From Endothia cerciana (lineage: Eukaryota > Ascomycota > Sordariomycetes > Diaporthales > Cryphonectriaceae), in NCBI GenBank assembly GCA_026119935.1, contig JALRMH010000005.1, positions 248,001-312,000 of the forward strand: a stretch of 64,000 nt of DNA, read 5' to 3'. Below are positions 32,906 to 45,664 of the stretch, piece by piece. Every line of letters begins with the position of its first letter. The stretch's first letter is position 1. Under the pieces are notes generated by a model. It ran no database searches and had not been told where the DNA came from. It worked only from the letters and a program-made list of their open reading frames with translations. The position numbers and the translations under genes were made by a program.

Positions 32906-35088
32906 TCACTTGCGCTGCTTCGGCTGCGCAAGATAAGCCAGTCGACTCATGCTAATACCCGTTGTCTTTTGGACACTACCGGGAGTAGCGGGAGCGGCCG
33001 GGATTCTCGATTTGGGTGGTGACTTCTTCATAATCCTGCTTGGGCTCCTGAAAGGGTTGCTTCTCTGCACTCCAGCCAGTCGAGGTGCCAGCAGAGCCTC
33101 GCCTTCTGGAACAGCAGCGCTCTTCTGCTTCTTGGCGGCGCGTTCCACAGCTTCTCGCTCTGCCTCCTGCTCGTCATCCTCGACACGGTATCGCTTCTTG
33201 CTCGATACGCCGTGGGTAAAGGCCTTGGGGTCGAAAGTCTGCTGCATATAGGGGGGCACATTTTCCTTGCCATGCGGGCCGTTCGTCTTGGGCATGTCAG
33301 CAGTGGGGAAGGCACCGGGCATGGGTGGCATGGAGGGGCGGACATGACGAACACTGGCCTGCCCATAGTTGGCTCCGAATCCCTTGGGCGACTCTCTGTC
33401 GAAGCTGATGGTGTGATCACTGCGGAATGTAAAGGTCCCTGGCACGGCAACAGGAGCCTGTATCGGATTGCTAGACGATGCCTCGGCAGTCATCGAAGTA
33501 GGCTCTGTCGGAGTGGGCAGTTCCGACAGGGGACGAACACCGGACAGATCAGGATATGAGACAGCATTGCCGGCGGTGCCCTCCACGACCGTGTCCAAGG
33601 ATGGATAGTTCACCAGGTTGTTGCCTGTCTTGGATCGAGGGATGCCAGTCTTGACCGGGGACGGAGAGTTCTGCGCTAAAGCTGCGTGCTTAGGTGCAGG
33701 TGTGAAATCACCACGCTGCGCCAACTTCTTGCCTGGAGTTGTGAATGGAGCAGGAGGAAGATCACTCTGCGCACGAACAGGAGCAGGCGTCTTGGAAGCT
33801 CCCATAGTAGACTTCAGAATGCCGGGTCTGGGGGAGGGGGCCGTGGCCTTGTGCTTGGTAAAAATCGACCTGACCTTAGCAGACAGACTTCGGCCTCGCA
33901 CCTTGGCTGGGACGTCCTCCATCTGGACATCCGCCGAGTCCGCAAGATTCAGACTGGCGGCAGTAGCAGATTTCTTGACGGGGCTAAAAGAGACCTTGGA
34001 AGGGGTCCTGAGTAGGGATCGCGGAGCCGTAGGCTTTGTGGAGGCGGTACGGGCGAGGGACGACTGGGTGGGCGACATCAAGTGCGCAAGTGTCTTGGCG
34101 CGAGGAATGCCCCGAGAGTCTTTGCCGGGCGTCTTCGGTCGAGGGATGTTGCTGCCACCCCGAGAAACAGGACGGTTCGTAGAAGCATCATCGTCGACGC
34201 ACTGCTTCGCCCTCTTGGCGGGCGAGTCTGTGTCCTCGCCTGGAGTCTGGATCCTCCTGGACGACTTGGGTGAGGGTACCTTAGCCCGAGGCTTGATCTG
34301 AGGGGCCTCGTTGTCGTCAAGGTTGGCCTTGGACTGGGAGCGCTTGATGCCGTTGCCGCTGGCAGTGGCGGGGGTGACGCGACCTGGCATGGCGCGGAAA
34401 GCAGAGGGGTGGTTCGCGATAGAATCCATCTTTTTGAACTCGGCCATGTGGACTTCAGAGTATCGACCAGCCTTACCCTTAGGCTGGGCAATCTTGCGTG
34501 CGTTCACCTGCTCATCCTCCAGACGCTCCTGCCCACGCTTGGCAACGAGCTCAGCCTTGATCTTGGCCGCCTCCTCGCGTATCTCATTCATCATGCGCTG
34601 GGCCTCGGGGCCAAGGGTTGAATCTGCCCCATTGACATTGCTGCGGTTGAACTGGAAGCTGAAGGGTGAAGATGGCACGTTGGACTTGGAGGGCGTGGAC
34701 TGGTGGGCACCAACACCTGGCGCTGAGGGGTCCTTAGGTTTGATGTCGGTGAAGCCGAGGCGCAGGGCGGAAGATGGAGCTGCCATAGTGCTAGGGTGGG
34801 CTTTGGAGGGGTGCATCTCGGACATGGGCGGTTTGATGAGAGTGGCGGCGGAGGGGGTTTGAGGAGGCCGAATCGGGGAGGACATAGCGGCGTCGGGGTT
34901 CTGGGTGCCGTGGACTGCACTGTCCTCTCGCTCGGCGACAGATTCGAGGTCGGCAGCGGGTGCCTTTCTATGAGCCTGCCACGCGTTGTGATGGTGGTGA
35001 GCGATGTAAAGGCGATATTCTCCCGAACGGGGTTTTGTTTACTTACCTTGGCGACGCCGGCCAGTCGAGCAGATCGACGACGAGCCAT
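32906..35088 (-). CDS. Conserved-looking basic protein, function unknown
   Basis: Two exons (35088-35047, 34975-32906) with a 71-nt intron (GTAAGT to CAG, phase 0); product 703 aa. Exon 1 codes only MARRRSARLAGVAK, a basic N-terminus; the first ATG of exon 2 is internal. The protein is Ser/Pro/Lys-rich with many SP and TP sites and clusters such as KRAK that could be nuclear localisation signals. A charged helical stretch (GPEAQRMMNEIREEAAKIKA) near residues 137-156 and KGKAGRYSEVHMAEFKKMDS near 180-200 are the most structured-looking parts. A second charged stretch (DEQEAEREAVERAAKKQK) lies near the C-terminus. I recall unnamed filamentous-fungal proteins of this kind but no function. A nuclear or chromosome/microtubule-associated Cdk target is a guess from composition only. 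Confidence 0.75.
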
Positions 35089-37837
35089 GAGAGCAGGTGT
35101 TTGGGTGATTTGAATGATTTCAGGACCAGCGAGCCTTGAGATAGCAAGCTCCAGAAGCGATTGATGGTTCTCGCGGGGCTCGGTATGGGCACGTCACGCC
35201 TAGAGCGAGTTGTGGTATGACGTTGAAGTTGACCTGGATGGTTGAAAGCCCGAAAGCGCGACCTGGAAATCGGTTGCGCAGGGGGACATGTAAACAAAAA
35301 AAAAAAAAAAAAAAAAAAAAACAACAGCTGGCCCAAGGGCGGTCGGTGCGAGCCGGCCACTATGGGCCAGGGATCCACCGCTAGACTTGGCGAACAACCC
35401 TGCAACTTACTTCAACCTCCATCGACCTCTCGATTTGATATCAGGATGCACAGGCGCGCTTGAGAGTCTCGTTCCTCTATTTGGGGCGCTGCTGCAAGCT
35501 CAACATTTGCCCAAGTCTCTGGTCTCACTCCGTTCTTCTGGCATCTCGGGGTTCAAACTTGGCTCGCAGGGAAGACTGTATCCTTCAGAAGGAAGAACTC
35601 GATCGACTCTAGTATTGGCTGTGCGAACAATGAGACTTTCGTCGAATCATTCCAATCCATGGCAGTCTACTTGGGGCCTAACCAACGGCCATGGAAAGAA
35701 AACGCCTGCCCTGTTGTTTCCCACGTAAACACATCCGCCATGTCTTCCTCTCGCACCCGGTCGGTCATGATCCTCGACAGACTGTTTAGAGCCATCGCCC
35801 GGGAAACCGACATTAGCAACCGGTTCCCCGATATTGACCTGCTCGATACCACGCTTTAGCCTCAGGGCAGATCAGAACGGGCAAGACGAGTTCGGCATGT
35901 CCCGATGGATCCGGTGTCTGCTACAACTTCGAGGCTGCTATGACGGCGGGGACTATTGGGGTATCGTTGACGATGAGAGCCTTCAAATGGTGTGGATAGA
36001 ATCAGCCCAGCGAGCAGGCCTGACAGGGGCAACGACCCTCCTCGAACCGCCAGAACGCGACACGGAAGTCCAGTTGAGGGGCTATGAATGCGCAGGAGAC
36101 GATGACAATGACTGATTTTTATTTATTCTTGGTATTTATTTTTGGTTTGGGTGAATCTATGCGGTGTCGGGGCACCCTTGCCGGCGCTGCACCTCATGTA
36201 GACACTGGATAAGATGGCGATCGGACGAGGCTGAGAATTGAGAGATTAACCGTGTATCCTAGAAAGTTAGGATTCGGCAGGAGAGTGTCGGGTGGTTCTC
36301 GCGAGCGGTGGCGTTGGCGGACTGCCGGCCTGCTACGGGGACTGATGGTGCTGTTAGAGGCGTGGTCGAGGCAGATGGTGTGAGGCAGCTGGAGATGATG
36401 GCGCAGGGCCTGCGTCCGGCACACCGCATCGTTGCGAGACTGTAGTTCGGCTAAGCTGCAAGAGACGGCACTTGGTGGGCATGATGAAAGGCAGCCGCTG
36501 AGGTGCGTCTTGGACGCTTCAGGTAGTTTGCCGAGGGAAATAGTGATCAGGGCTAAAGATGAGTCCACCTGAAGGTTCTGGAACACGGCTTCATAGTTAC
36601 CCTCTGGACATGGTTAGGTAAAGATACCCGTCGCCCCCAGCCACGCGCCCTCAACGTGACCTGCTCACATGAATAACCATCCAACCTTGAGTCGAGCTCA
36701 ACGATCTCATCGTTGTTCGTCCTGGTTCTCATCCAAGTCACTGGTCCGAAGGACCAGAAGAAACGGAGAGTCATAGGACGAGAATCCACGAGGAATAAGC
36801 ACCGTTGAACAGCGCTATCCTGTTCACGATGGAGGAAAGCTTGCGAACAAAGAAGCAGATACAAGCCCATCCCTCGTCCCTCTCGCGCCCCCCCCCCCCC
36901 CCACCCTCCTCTGAGAGGGAATCGTCTTCACGGTAAGGACAACTCCGGTCGGAACGACAGTCTGTCCGTGCTGAGTTCTCGACGACATTATGCTATTCAA
37001 TATCATCGATGACAAACAAACCCCAGCCTGGCTTGGAACACCCCCGAGCCAGCAGGCCCCGAACCAAGGCCCTTTTCGTTGTCACGCACGAGGCTCACTT
37101 TAATCGCCCCCGGGGCCACATGCCATACGAGGCGGCCCGCGGCGAAAAGTATCACTAGCAGCGTTCTAGGCCACATCTTGGTCAACGGCCACATCGCCGG
37201 CTTCCTGATCGAGGCACATGAGCGATAGACACAGGACCGAAACCTTAGCTGGGGACTCTGTCACCGGAGCGGATGAGAGTGTGGTCGTGATCGATTTGAT
37301 TTGTTGAAGGGTGCTGGCTTCCCAGCTGCGACCCGCGTAGGCGAAGCAGAGAATTGAGTTTCACAGGTCTGAGGAGACGTCAGCAAATACGGAGATGTCG
37401 GTAGACACTTTGAAGAGCCCCCCGCTGCTACTGAGTCTCGATTGAAATCCGATTGATAGCTGGATGATCCAGAATACTATGCTGGTTTAACATATAAAGC
37501 CTTGGACAACAACCCTCCCCGATCTTACCATTGCCGACTGGCTACAACAGCCAGCCGTTGGGGCACAATTCCTCATCATGGAGTTCTCGAATCGAATCAC
37601 TGACCTCTGCCCCTGAGGCGTCTCGATTGCCTGGCCGACTTCTAAAAGCACGCCAGCTCAGTGGCAGCGCATATGCTGCCGGATAGTGTCCCGGATCAAC
37701 AGCCAAGATGACTCGATAATTACTATCCAGAGCACGTCACTACGGTACAGCCTGTAGGCCATTCTCGGACGCCGGAAGACAGTTTGAAGGCGCTGGAGCC
37801 TCCTCAGGGTCCGGAAGCGCGACTAGCGGCGCTAAAA

Positions 37838-37851
37838 GTCTTCTAGAAGAC
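37838..37851. repeat. Perfect 14-bp palindrome GTCTTCTAGAAGAC
   Basis: Self-complementary sequence in the gene-poor region. A closely related palindrome occurs at 40744-40766, so the core may belong to a short dispersed repeat. Confidence 0.7.
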
Positions 37852-38870
37852 ACAGCATATTGTGGCCGCAAGCTCTCGGCCTTTACCGGCTCCGGCCTGC
37901 CCAGGGTGATCTAGTGAAGACTGGGCAAGAGGTTAACTGTTGTGCTGCCACAACCTGCATCCCGTGAGACATGTCACGCATCGCCGGTGCTGCCTCTGGT
38001 AGGCGGGCTGGCGGGCCATCTGTCTCCGTACTTCGTACAAAGTAATGCGCTAGGGGCGTAGTCATGCGGCTCGGGCTGCAGTGGTGCGGGGCCTTCTGCA
38101 CGGCTAGCCACCTTTGACGCATGGCAGATCTGGGGAGCGTCACAGTGAGGAGTCCCTGCCTCTAATCTGCCGGTGCCTGGCTGTGTTCAGCCGGGGGGGG
38201 GGGTGTTCTAAGGACGCGAGGTCATCGTCGTCCCTGACAGAGAATCTATGCAATAGAGAATAGAGGACGTTCTGACGTTGAGGTTGGCAGTTGAGGGGCC
38301 TAGGACCACGGATCTCGCAACTATTGGTCAAGGCTGGACTTTCCCTGTAGGGCATAGCTCAGAGCGCTAGCCCCGATCAATCTCAAGCTACAGGGCCTGA
38401 GGGGGTCCACCAGTGCCCACCTCCCAGGGACCCAGTCAGTGCCAGAGTGCCCAGGGCCCCCTGATGACCCCTGTGCTCCGAGGAAATGCAGCTCCCTGTG
38501 CAACATTGCGAGGTGAGGAGGCACTCTCGAGGTGCCCAGTCCGGGCTTTGCTCCCAACGAGCAGCCCGTCCATCACCGAGGGGACCACGACACTTGCACA
38601 TATCCAGTCACCGAAGACTCAGCCACCCAGAGGCAGGGAGGGGAAACGGGATGTCCGCCCATTTGGATCGTGACCGTATCGTGCCTCTGGCTACCTGTGG
38701 GGGATCGTCCAGCCTGGCATCTGCCCCCCCCCCCCCCCGAGGCCCCAGATCACACGGGCCATGTCTGACGCCAATGGCTGCACGGGCACCACAGCACATT
38801 TAGTAGTTACCTTCTCCTTCGAGGGACCACATCGCCGCTGTTCCCGCCGCGGCTTGACTGGGCGGCCACG

Positions 38871-38898
38871 GCCCACGGCCCACGGCCCACGGCCCACG
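38871..38898. repeat. CGGCCCA heptamer tandem repeat (about 4 units)
   Basis: Four near-perfect copies of a 7-bp unit in the gene-poor region. No spacers, so not a CRISPR array. Confidence 0.85.
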
Positions 38899-40743
38899 AG
38901 CCCCTTCAAGCTTGGCAACAGGACCATGACCACACACATACACAGCTCCCCAAGAGCTCACGGAGGCTCGCCAGGCTGGGTCGAGAGACGGAGGACCACC
39001 CCAGTGGTCGGGATGCGACGCTATGCATGCGGTCCCCAAACGCTATCACAACATCTTGTCTCACGCCTATTCGCGTCGACGGCAGCTCGACATGGACGAC
39101 CGCGATGGCGGAAGGCTTGCGAAAGACCCTGGCTAAATAAAGCCTTGGGCGATTTATCAGACGGTGCTGGTGACATCCCATCGAGACGGGTCCGACTGAT
39201 CAGCGTGCCAGCATGCAGACGCCAGCCAGGCCTGTCCCAGGATGGTCGTTGCAGTTGCTAGCCAAGGACCTGCGGTGCGCTACGGTGCGCTGCGGTGACG
39301 GCGAGATACCTCGTCTGCAAGTACCCTCTCCTTAGGCGCAGACCCTCTCGCAGCTTGAGCAGTGCCTGCTACGCTAGCCGACACACGCACGCTGTCCAAC
39401 TTCCAGACCTAATTCCTCCTGGGGCAGCCTGCCTATGATGCTCTGACCGCAAAACCCTGGTCTTGTCAGGGCCGCTTGCGGGAAGACGTGGCTGAGGTCC
39501 CCGACATCGCTGTCCAGACCCACCTCGAATCTGGGATCACTCCTACGGTGTTGAGATTGGCATTCAACACTCGAAATAGCGAACAAAGATTGTTCCGCCG
39601 GCTGCATGACCATACATGCTACCTTCTGTGCAACGACTCGTGCGCAACATCATCATCGGATGCCATATGCCTCATCAGTCCGTGAAGGAAACACTCGCCG
39701 TGGGGGTCGACGACGTGCTTCAGAGTAACCAGCCCTGACAATGGCACTGGGGCCCTTGCGATGACGGACATTTGAGCGCTGTTCCATCGGCGATGTCCGG
39801 CGACTTCCGACTTACACGGCCACGGCAACTCGTGTAACCTGCCATTCAGACGGCCCTAGTTCCGGATCCAGCACCGTCGAGGGACGTTTTCATGAACTGC
39901 TCAGTACCAAAGCCGGAGATGGGCTCACACAAATACAGCGGCTGATCCCAGACTATCCCACAAGTCGCACAATGACGTCGAGTCTCCATATTGGCCACCA
40001 TCTTTTGCCTTGGCTCATCGAGCTTTTCGTGTTGGACGAAGAAGGCCGAGGCACATTTGTCGCGACGGAGAGCGGGTCCCTAAGCTGAGAAGACACCCTG
40101 TGGCGCTGGGCCTCTGGACATCGTGATATCTAGGCGGACACTCATATTTTGTCCTGCGCCGACGTGATCATCCTCATTCATATCCAGAAGTGAAGCGGTG
40201 CCCCTCTCTGAATAATCACGCAGAACCCACAGCCCCATATTCTCTCCAGCTTAGAGCTCGCTTCCTACTCGCTGCTACGTTGCCAGGCGCCCCCTCAATT
40301 CTTGCGGGACACTGGGCGCACGAATGAAAGCAGGACGCACCTCACCGAATATGCAGCCCTGGACCCTCGATTCAGGGGATTGCATCAGGCCCTCGACCTT
40401 TTGAGACCTGGTACCTGTTCTCGTTGCTGCTCGAGGCTAATGCGTTATAACAAGACGTTGTTGATACAGCAAAACCGATTTACGTTCATGCGCGGACTGC
40501 TCTCTATGGCAGACTCGCCAATATCCCCATGAGATCTCATGGCCATGGTCGCATCAGGAGAAGCAAAAAAGTGCGAACAGCAAGTCCTCGACACTAGTCG
40601 GGGTCTGCAGACAAGCCCAGAGCAGCAGGCGAGCCTCGAAGCACTCTCTCTGCAACGAGGATCCCGGAATATGAAACATGTAGACCAGCTTGCAAGCCGA
40701 CAACACTGCTAGGATACTCGCTCAGACTGTTATGAAATCATAT

Positions 40744-40766
40744 TATAGTCTTCTAGAAGGACTATA
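40744..40766. repeat. Near-perfect 23-bp palindrome with TTCTAGAA centre
   Basis: Arms TATAGTC and GACTATA flank TTCTAGAAG. It shares GTCTTCTAGAAG with the palindrome at 37838. It could be a transposon end relic or a dimeric protein-binding site. Confidence 0.7.
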
Positions 40767-42397
40767 GGACCACGTCTACGGCATCGCGATGGTGCGACCT
40801 AGAGAGGTGACAGGTCTGCAGCAATACGGGAGTCGATGCCGCAGGGACTTGCACTGCAAGTACCGACTTGAGCACGACTGAAGAACCCGCCCACTCCCAA
40901 ATTTTGCCAACGACTCCGCTCTCAAGGTCTTCGTCCTGGATGCTCCCTCTCGGCCTAATTGGCAAGTTTCGTATGGTCTCTTGTCAAAAAAAATTTTCCT
41001 CGTGCTGGGTCATCTCGTTCTTGTTCTCGTCAAACAACCCCAATGTCACTCCCGAAGACGAAGAACCGACAAACTGCAGAGCGCTGAGACATCCTGCTGT
41101 CAACAAGACTCCGCGGATACAGCGAGGCTACGACAAACCCCCCCTTTCCGGAAGTTCAAGCAGCCGTTTTCTGCAGGTGAGATCTGGTCGAACCGACGGC
41201 TCGGCGACTGCTAATTCAGTACCTCGAGTCACCCGCTGCGCAGGCGGAACCGGCCACTCAGCGCAGGGCCTGCTGCAGGAGCACGATAGTCAAAGACTCC
41301 TTCCGGCGGGCTGCGTGGAAGGATCCAGTTCGGGGAGGTATCGGATTCGGAGAGGCGAGAAGACGTATGCTTTTTGTGACTACTCTGGGTCACAATCCAA
41401 CTTCGTCGACTCCAGGAAACACGCCAACACAACAATCTCCTCGACCATCAGAAGGGCCCAAGGCGACTCTTATACCTGACGGCCAACTCCCTCCGCTCGA
41501 CTCGGCACCCAGTGGACCGTGGCAAGATTTGGTCAACGTTACCTAAAAAGCCCACTCCGCAACCAGTGGTCGACGCGCTGTGAGGGGACCCCCTACAGGA
41601 CCGGCCCCCTAGCACGCTTGCACCGGCTGCGAACTTGGTGGCCTGGCCGCTGCGACCTTGGCCCTGACAGGCATTGCGTTCCGAGGTCGTTCCCCCACAA
41701 GCGATTGTCCCGACGATCCATTTCAATTACGTATAAACCGGCGCCCTTCTGCCTTTTCTTTACACACACAAACTCTACGCCCTGTCACCGTCAATTTGCT
41801 TATCTCTTGGCCGTCCAAGATTGACCTCGACAATCTGTCACCGCGACCACGCTTTGATCCTGCAGCCGACTGATCTCCCTGTCTTCCCGGTAAGGACCCG
41901 CCTATCCTGGATCTCAATCAGGGACGAGTGCCACTGCGAGGCCCAAACTGCCGGGTCTGCAGCTGCCCTGCGGCAAGGCCTGATGCCCTGATTGGCGCCA
42001 CCCCCAGACTGTCCCTGAAACTTCCCCGGACCGTATCACTGATCGGGCATTTTACCCCCAGCTTCCGGGACGTTTACACGCTGCGAGCCTATCTATATCC
42101 TCAGCCCTATCTCGATCCTCAGAGATAACGGCGCGCCTCGCTGTAGGTACGCACCAGTGACAGTCTCTTGTCACCGACAGGCTTGTCAATCCCAGTCGTC
42201 CCGGGCAGCCGGTAGACAGGCCTCGGTTACATCCGGCGCGCCAAACCGTCAGCAGTCGCAGCACGCGTACTGCTGTTGATCGCCGGTGTGCCTATCGGCC
42301 GCCTCTGCTGCCAGCCGGTGGGCGAGGTCTCTTGCTGTGTGGTGAGGACTCGTGGCGCTTGCCGCCCCTCTGCGGCAGACGGCTCCACTACCAGTCA

Positions 42398-43901
42398 ATG
42401 GGCATGGCATCGGACAAGCCCTCCTCTGATGAAAAGAGAGAACCTATCAAGCAGGATAGCGAAGAGTCCCCATTGGGCTCGAGTCCGGATGGGGATGGGG
42501 ATGGAGAACCAGTAGAGCCAGGCGACGGCCAGGCAAACCCGACACCGGAGCAGGCGCCCAAGAGGAAGGGAGGTCGTAAGCCGGTATGTTTGCCGTCCTT
42601 TGTGCTCTATACACCCGGTCATGACACCCGGGTCTTCGTGCTCGAGAAACCCGGCGCCATAACATGGCATGGAAAGATGCTCGATGTTCTTACATGGTTT
42701 TGAGGACTAACAGGAAACAGATCTATGCCACCACAGAGGAGAGAAAGCAACGGAACCGGCAAGCCCAGGCTGCCTTTCGAGAGCGGCGCACAGAGTATAT
42801 CAAGCAGCTCGAGCAGACAATCAGTGTCCAGGAGCAGACGTTGGCCAACCTCAACGCGGCTCATCGCACGGCAGCAGATGAGTGTCTCATGCTGAGATAC
42901 AAGAACTCCCTGCTGGAGCGCATCCTCCTCGAAAAAGGTGCGCGCAATCTGCTTCTCAACCGGGCTGTGATGGTCGCCAATCTTCGTCAAGATGCTGATA
43001 TGTCCATCTAGGAATCGATGTGCAAGCCGAACTTCAGGCTAAGCATGGCAGCCCCAATTTTGGTCCGACTCACATGCCAGCAATGATACAGCCACCACCA
43101 ATATCGAGGACATTGCTCAACAGGCACCACAGCCGACGGTCGACGTCCAGCATTGCGCCAAAGGTCGAGCCCGGCTTCAGCACCCTTCCTCCGATCCACA
43201 CCGGCAACTTACCCGCAGGATCACCCAAGTCGCGGTCCATGGCGTCTTCTCACGCCGCGTCACCGGCTACTACTGAAGGTTTCGGAGTCTCACCAGCATC
43301 GTCGGAGAACACCTCTGGCTCGATGCGACCTGGAATGACATCTACTGGGATGAAGCCGCCGGCCAACCCGATGGGCCATATGCCAGGGCCATCGAGGATG
43401 ATGCCGCCGATGCAGGCGGGCTTAGGCCAGCAACCTGGGCATGTGCCGCACGCGGCAAGAATAGGCAATGTTAGCGGAGCGCCGTTCTACCAGACACCAG
43501 CGTATCAAAACCATCTTGAGCAGCTAGGTGAGAACTACACATCCTCGACAAGGGCGGTCCTCTTTACAGCTTCGGATCTCGGGACTGACATCCTTGCAGA
43601 ACAAGAATACGATGCTGCCGCCGACATTATGGAAGAGGGAACTGAGACTGAAGATGTCACTGCGGGGCCGGGTCCATATCCCGGGGCCGCTTATGCCTCT
43701 CACGCTGCCCAACAGCAGATGAGCCCGACGACTACCGCACCGATGGAACCGAATGTCGTGACGGGACAGCAGCAGCAGCAGCAGCAAGGCATGTCGATGA
43801 CACAACTCCTGGACCCTGCAATGGATTGGGATCCTTTTGGGCTCAGTGCGAGCATGGCCTTCCCATCATCTTTCTCGTTTGATACGAGTAACATGAGATG
43901 A
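42398..43901 (+). CDS. bZIP transcription factor
   Basis: Four exons (42398-42583, 42721-42937, 43012-43527, 43600-43901); product 406 aa. Introns start GTATGT, GTGCGC, GTGAGA; the first has a CTAAC branch point. The second starts GTGCGC and ends TAG; splicing gives LLEKGIDVQAEL. The third is 72 nt, a multiple of three and open, so it is easily read as coding. The basic region ERKQRNRQAQAAFRERR (N-x-AQ-x-AFR-x-RR) starts near residue 70 and is followed by a leucine zipper with heptad-spaced Leu/Ile (YIKQLEQTISVQEQTLANL). A second short conserved stretch (ADECLMLRYKNSLLERILLEK) follows. The C-terminal half is Pro/Gln/Met-rich with a poly-Gln run, as in activation domains. The AFRERR signature resembles the Yap1/Pap1-like branch, but I cannot place it in a named orthologue. 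Such proteins bind DNA as dimers in the nucleus. Confidence 0.88.
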
Positions 43902-45543
43902 ATTGCCGAACCTGCATACGGCGCTGAAACACCTTGTGGTACGGGGAATTCAGCGGCCAGGTCTTTGACAACAAAGATGTCTGGCGCATCGGAATGATGG
44001 GGACTCGGGGTTACATACTGCATCAAAGGACTTCTTGGGGCTGTCCTTAGAATGATCACGGGAAGGACAAAAGTTTCTTGTTTTTTTTTTCAATTTTCGA
44101 TACCCCCGGGAAACGCAACTGAACTGCATCAATACGGCAGGATGGGATTTTCACCAGGACACAAAAAAAACAGACGACAACGGCCAGAGCCGAGCGGAAC
44201 AATTTGGACATGCGCTGCGACTCTTGTGTCTTGCGAGCAAGGGCCCACTGCGGCACGACTTTTACCGGCTGTGGCATGCTATGTACATTCAACCTCTTTT
44301 TTTTTTTTTTTTGCATATGAGGGCGCTAAGGCGGAAAAGCATGGATCACTAGCCGGTTAGAGGCCGGATTTTGGTAGGAGGCTGTGTATAAAAATTGGGG
44401 ACAACGGGGTTGACAATTGGGTCCATTCACAAAAAATCCTCGCTTGGAATTGTGATGTGTGACAACCAATATGAGGATGCAAGTTGCTCATCCCGGGTCG
44501 GCGGGCGAGGAGGCAGAGTTATATATTTTCAGAGATAACTCCGGAACAGGGGGCTAGCCCGGTCGTCTTGGAGGCACGCCTGGTCTACGGTCCCTGGAGC
44601 ATATGGACTCACTGAAGGAGGTTAAGGACCATACTCATACGGCGCCGATGTGAGTCTTTCCCTCGGTGACTGCTTAGATCGAGCTCTTATGTGTTCAATG
44701 TCGATGCTGTCCTAACCAGCCAACATCCTCTCGTGTTGCTCATTTCTGGTATCCGGTCTATTTGCTAAGGAGGATCACCCTCAAGCGACTCAGTGACTGG
44801 AAGGGTAATCGTTTCGAATCCTAGACCTCAACCAGAGCCCAGACGGACGAAGAGAGACCGCAGGATCTCTCCGCCACACAGCGACGGTCAAAGAGACGGC
44901 GACGACGAGGAGTAAAAGTGCTGAATCCACTCGACCTGTGACACGAGCCCCTGTCTGGTCGACGTCGGCCCCGAACAGGTCACGCTGGTGCCAGCATGCT
45001 GGGGCCGCCGCGCAACTCCGTCCATCCTGTCTGATGAATACCTAGTATTTGCAACAGCATTCGGCGGCAAGCACGTAGACATCCGGCTCCGAGTCCTAGT
45101 TGGTCTGGACCTCGCGCAGCGCGACCGCCGACCACCGATCAATGACAGCCGTCGAACTGAGGGCCGAGGGCCGAGTGCACCATATCCCATGGAATCATAC
45201 GTCGATCTCGGCCGAATTGCGCATTTTATACGACGCGGTTAACAAGTACCAATGCAAATAGCCTAAAGTATGCCATTAATTGCTGCAGCATCCCTTCCCC
45301 GTAAGGCCATTGGCGGAGAGCCGTGAAGCCGTGCCAAGGTCGATCCTTCGCTTGTGAGAAATCTGGTCCGTGTATACCCTCGTAATCTATTCGACGTCCC
45401 TAAGCGCTGCTTCGCGGGAATCAATGTCCCAGACGCGGCGGCGATGGGTGTCGCTGGGAACTCTCCCACGGACTTCCATGACATACGCGCCGAGATTACG
45501 TTGTGTCGGACTCAAGTGTGGCATCAGCTTGGCGGTATTCTGG
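43902..45543. other. Intergenic region, bZIP to GH16
   Basis: About 1.6 kb with T-runs at about 44084-44092 and 44297-44313. Part will be the bZIP 3' UTR. Around 44755-44828 a tRNA-like T-loop was examined and rejected. No gene is supported. Confidence 0.55.
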
Positions 45544-45550
45544 TATAAAA
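45544..45550 (+). promoter_or_regulatory. TATA box of the GH16 gene
   Basis: TATAAAA 121 bp upstream of the GH16 start codon at 45665, which itself has a CACCATG context. Spacing would give a leader of roughly 90 nt. A clean TATA box suits a regulated secreted-enzyme gene. Confidence 0.5.
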
Positions 45551-45664
45551 CAGACCCATCTCTTGGGGGGGACGCGCTTTCTCGGGTCCGCCTGCGTAGT
45601 CCAACGCGGTCTTCGTCTAAAGAACGCGCTCCGCCGTCTCGAGAGTCACTCCCCGAACGCCACC

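Larger units (their letters stand above)
35089..42397. other. 7.3-kb gene-poor region
   Basis: No confident gene. It holds an A-run of ~27 at about 35295-35321, C15 at 36888-36902, G11 at 38193-38203 and C15 at 38724-38738. It also has a CGGCCCA heptamer repeat at about 38870-38898 and two TTCTAGAA-centred palindromes (37838-37851, 40744-40766). Weak coding remnants are possible at 35740-36115 (two plus frames offset by one base) and 36194-36870 (two minus frames near a GTGAGC/CCAG pair), but neither gives a recognisable protein. The last ~500 bp is the CT-rich leader/promoter of the bZIP gene. G+C content is not visibly lowered, so heavy RIP is not evident. Confidence 0.55.

Noticed and set aside
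33618..34301. 227-codon plus frame
   Set aside because: Antisense shadow of the 703-aa protein gene.
38871..38898. Tandem repeat considered as a CRISPR-like array
   Set aside because: Head-to-tail 7-bp units without spacers in a eukaryotic genome; a simple minisatellite.
40868..41479. 203-codon plus frame in the gene-poor block
   Set aside because: Ser/Arg-rich with no domain, no clear promoter or introns; chance length in G+C-rich DNA.
35089..42397. RIP-degraded transposon block
   Set aside because: No visible drop in G+C or excess of TA, and no transposase or reverse transcriptase fragments recognised.
44755..44828. tRNA-like segment with a TTCGAAT loop and GGTCTA...TAGACC ends
   Set aside because: The T-arm does not pair, no proper D-arm or anticodon stem forms, and box A is poor; the end pairing is six bases and likely chance.
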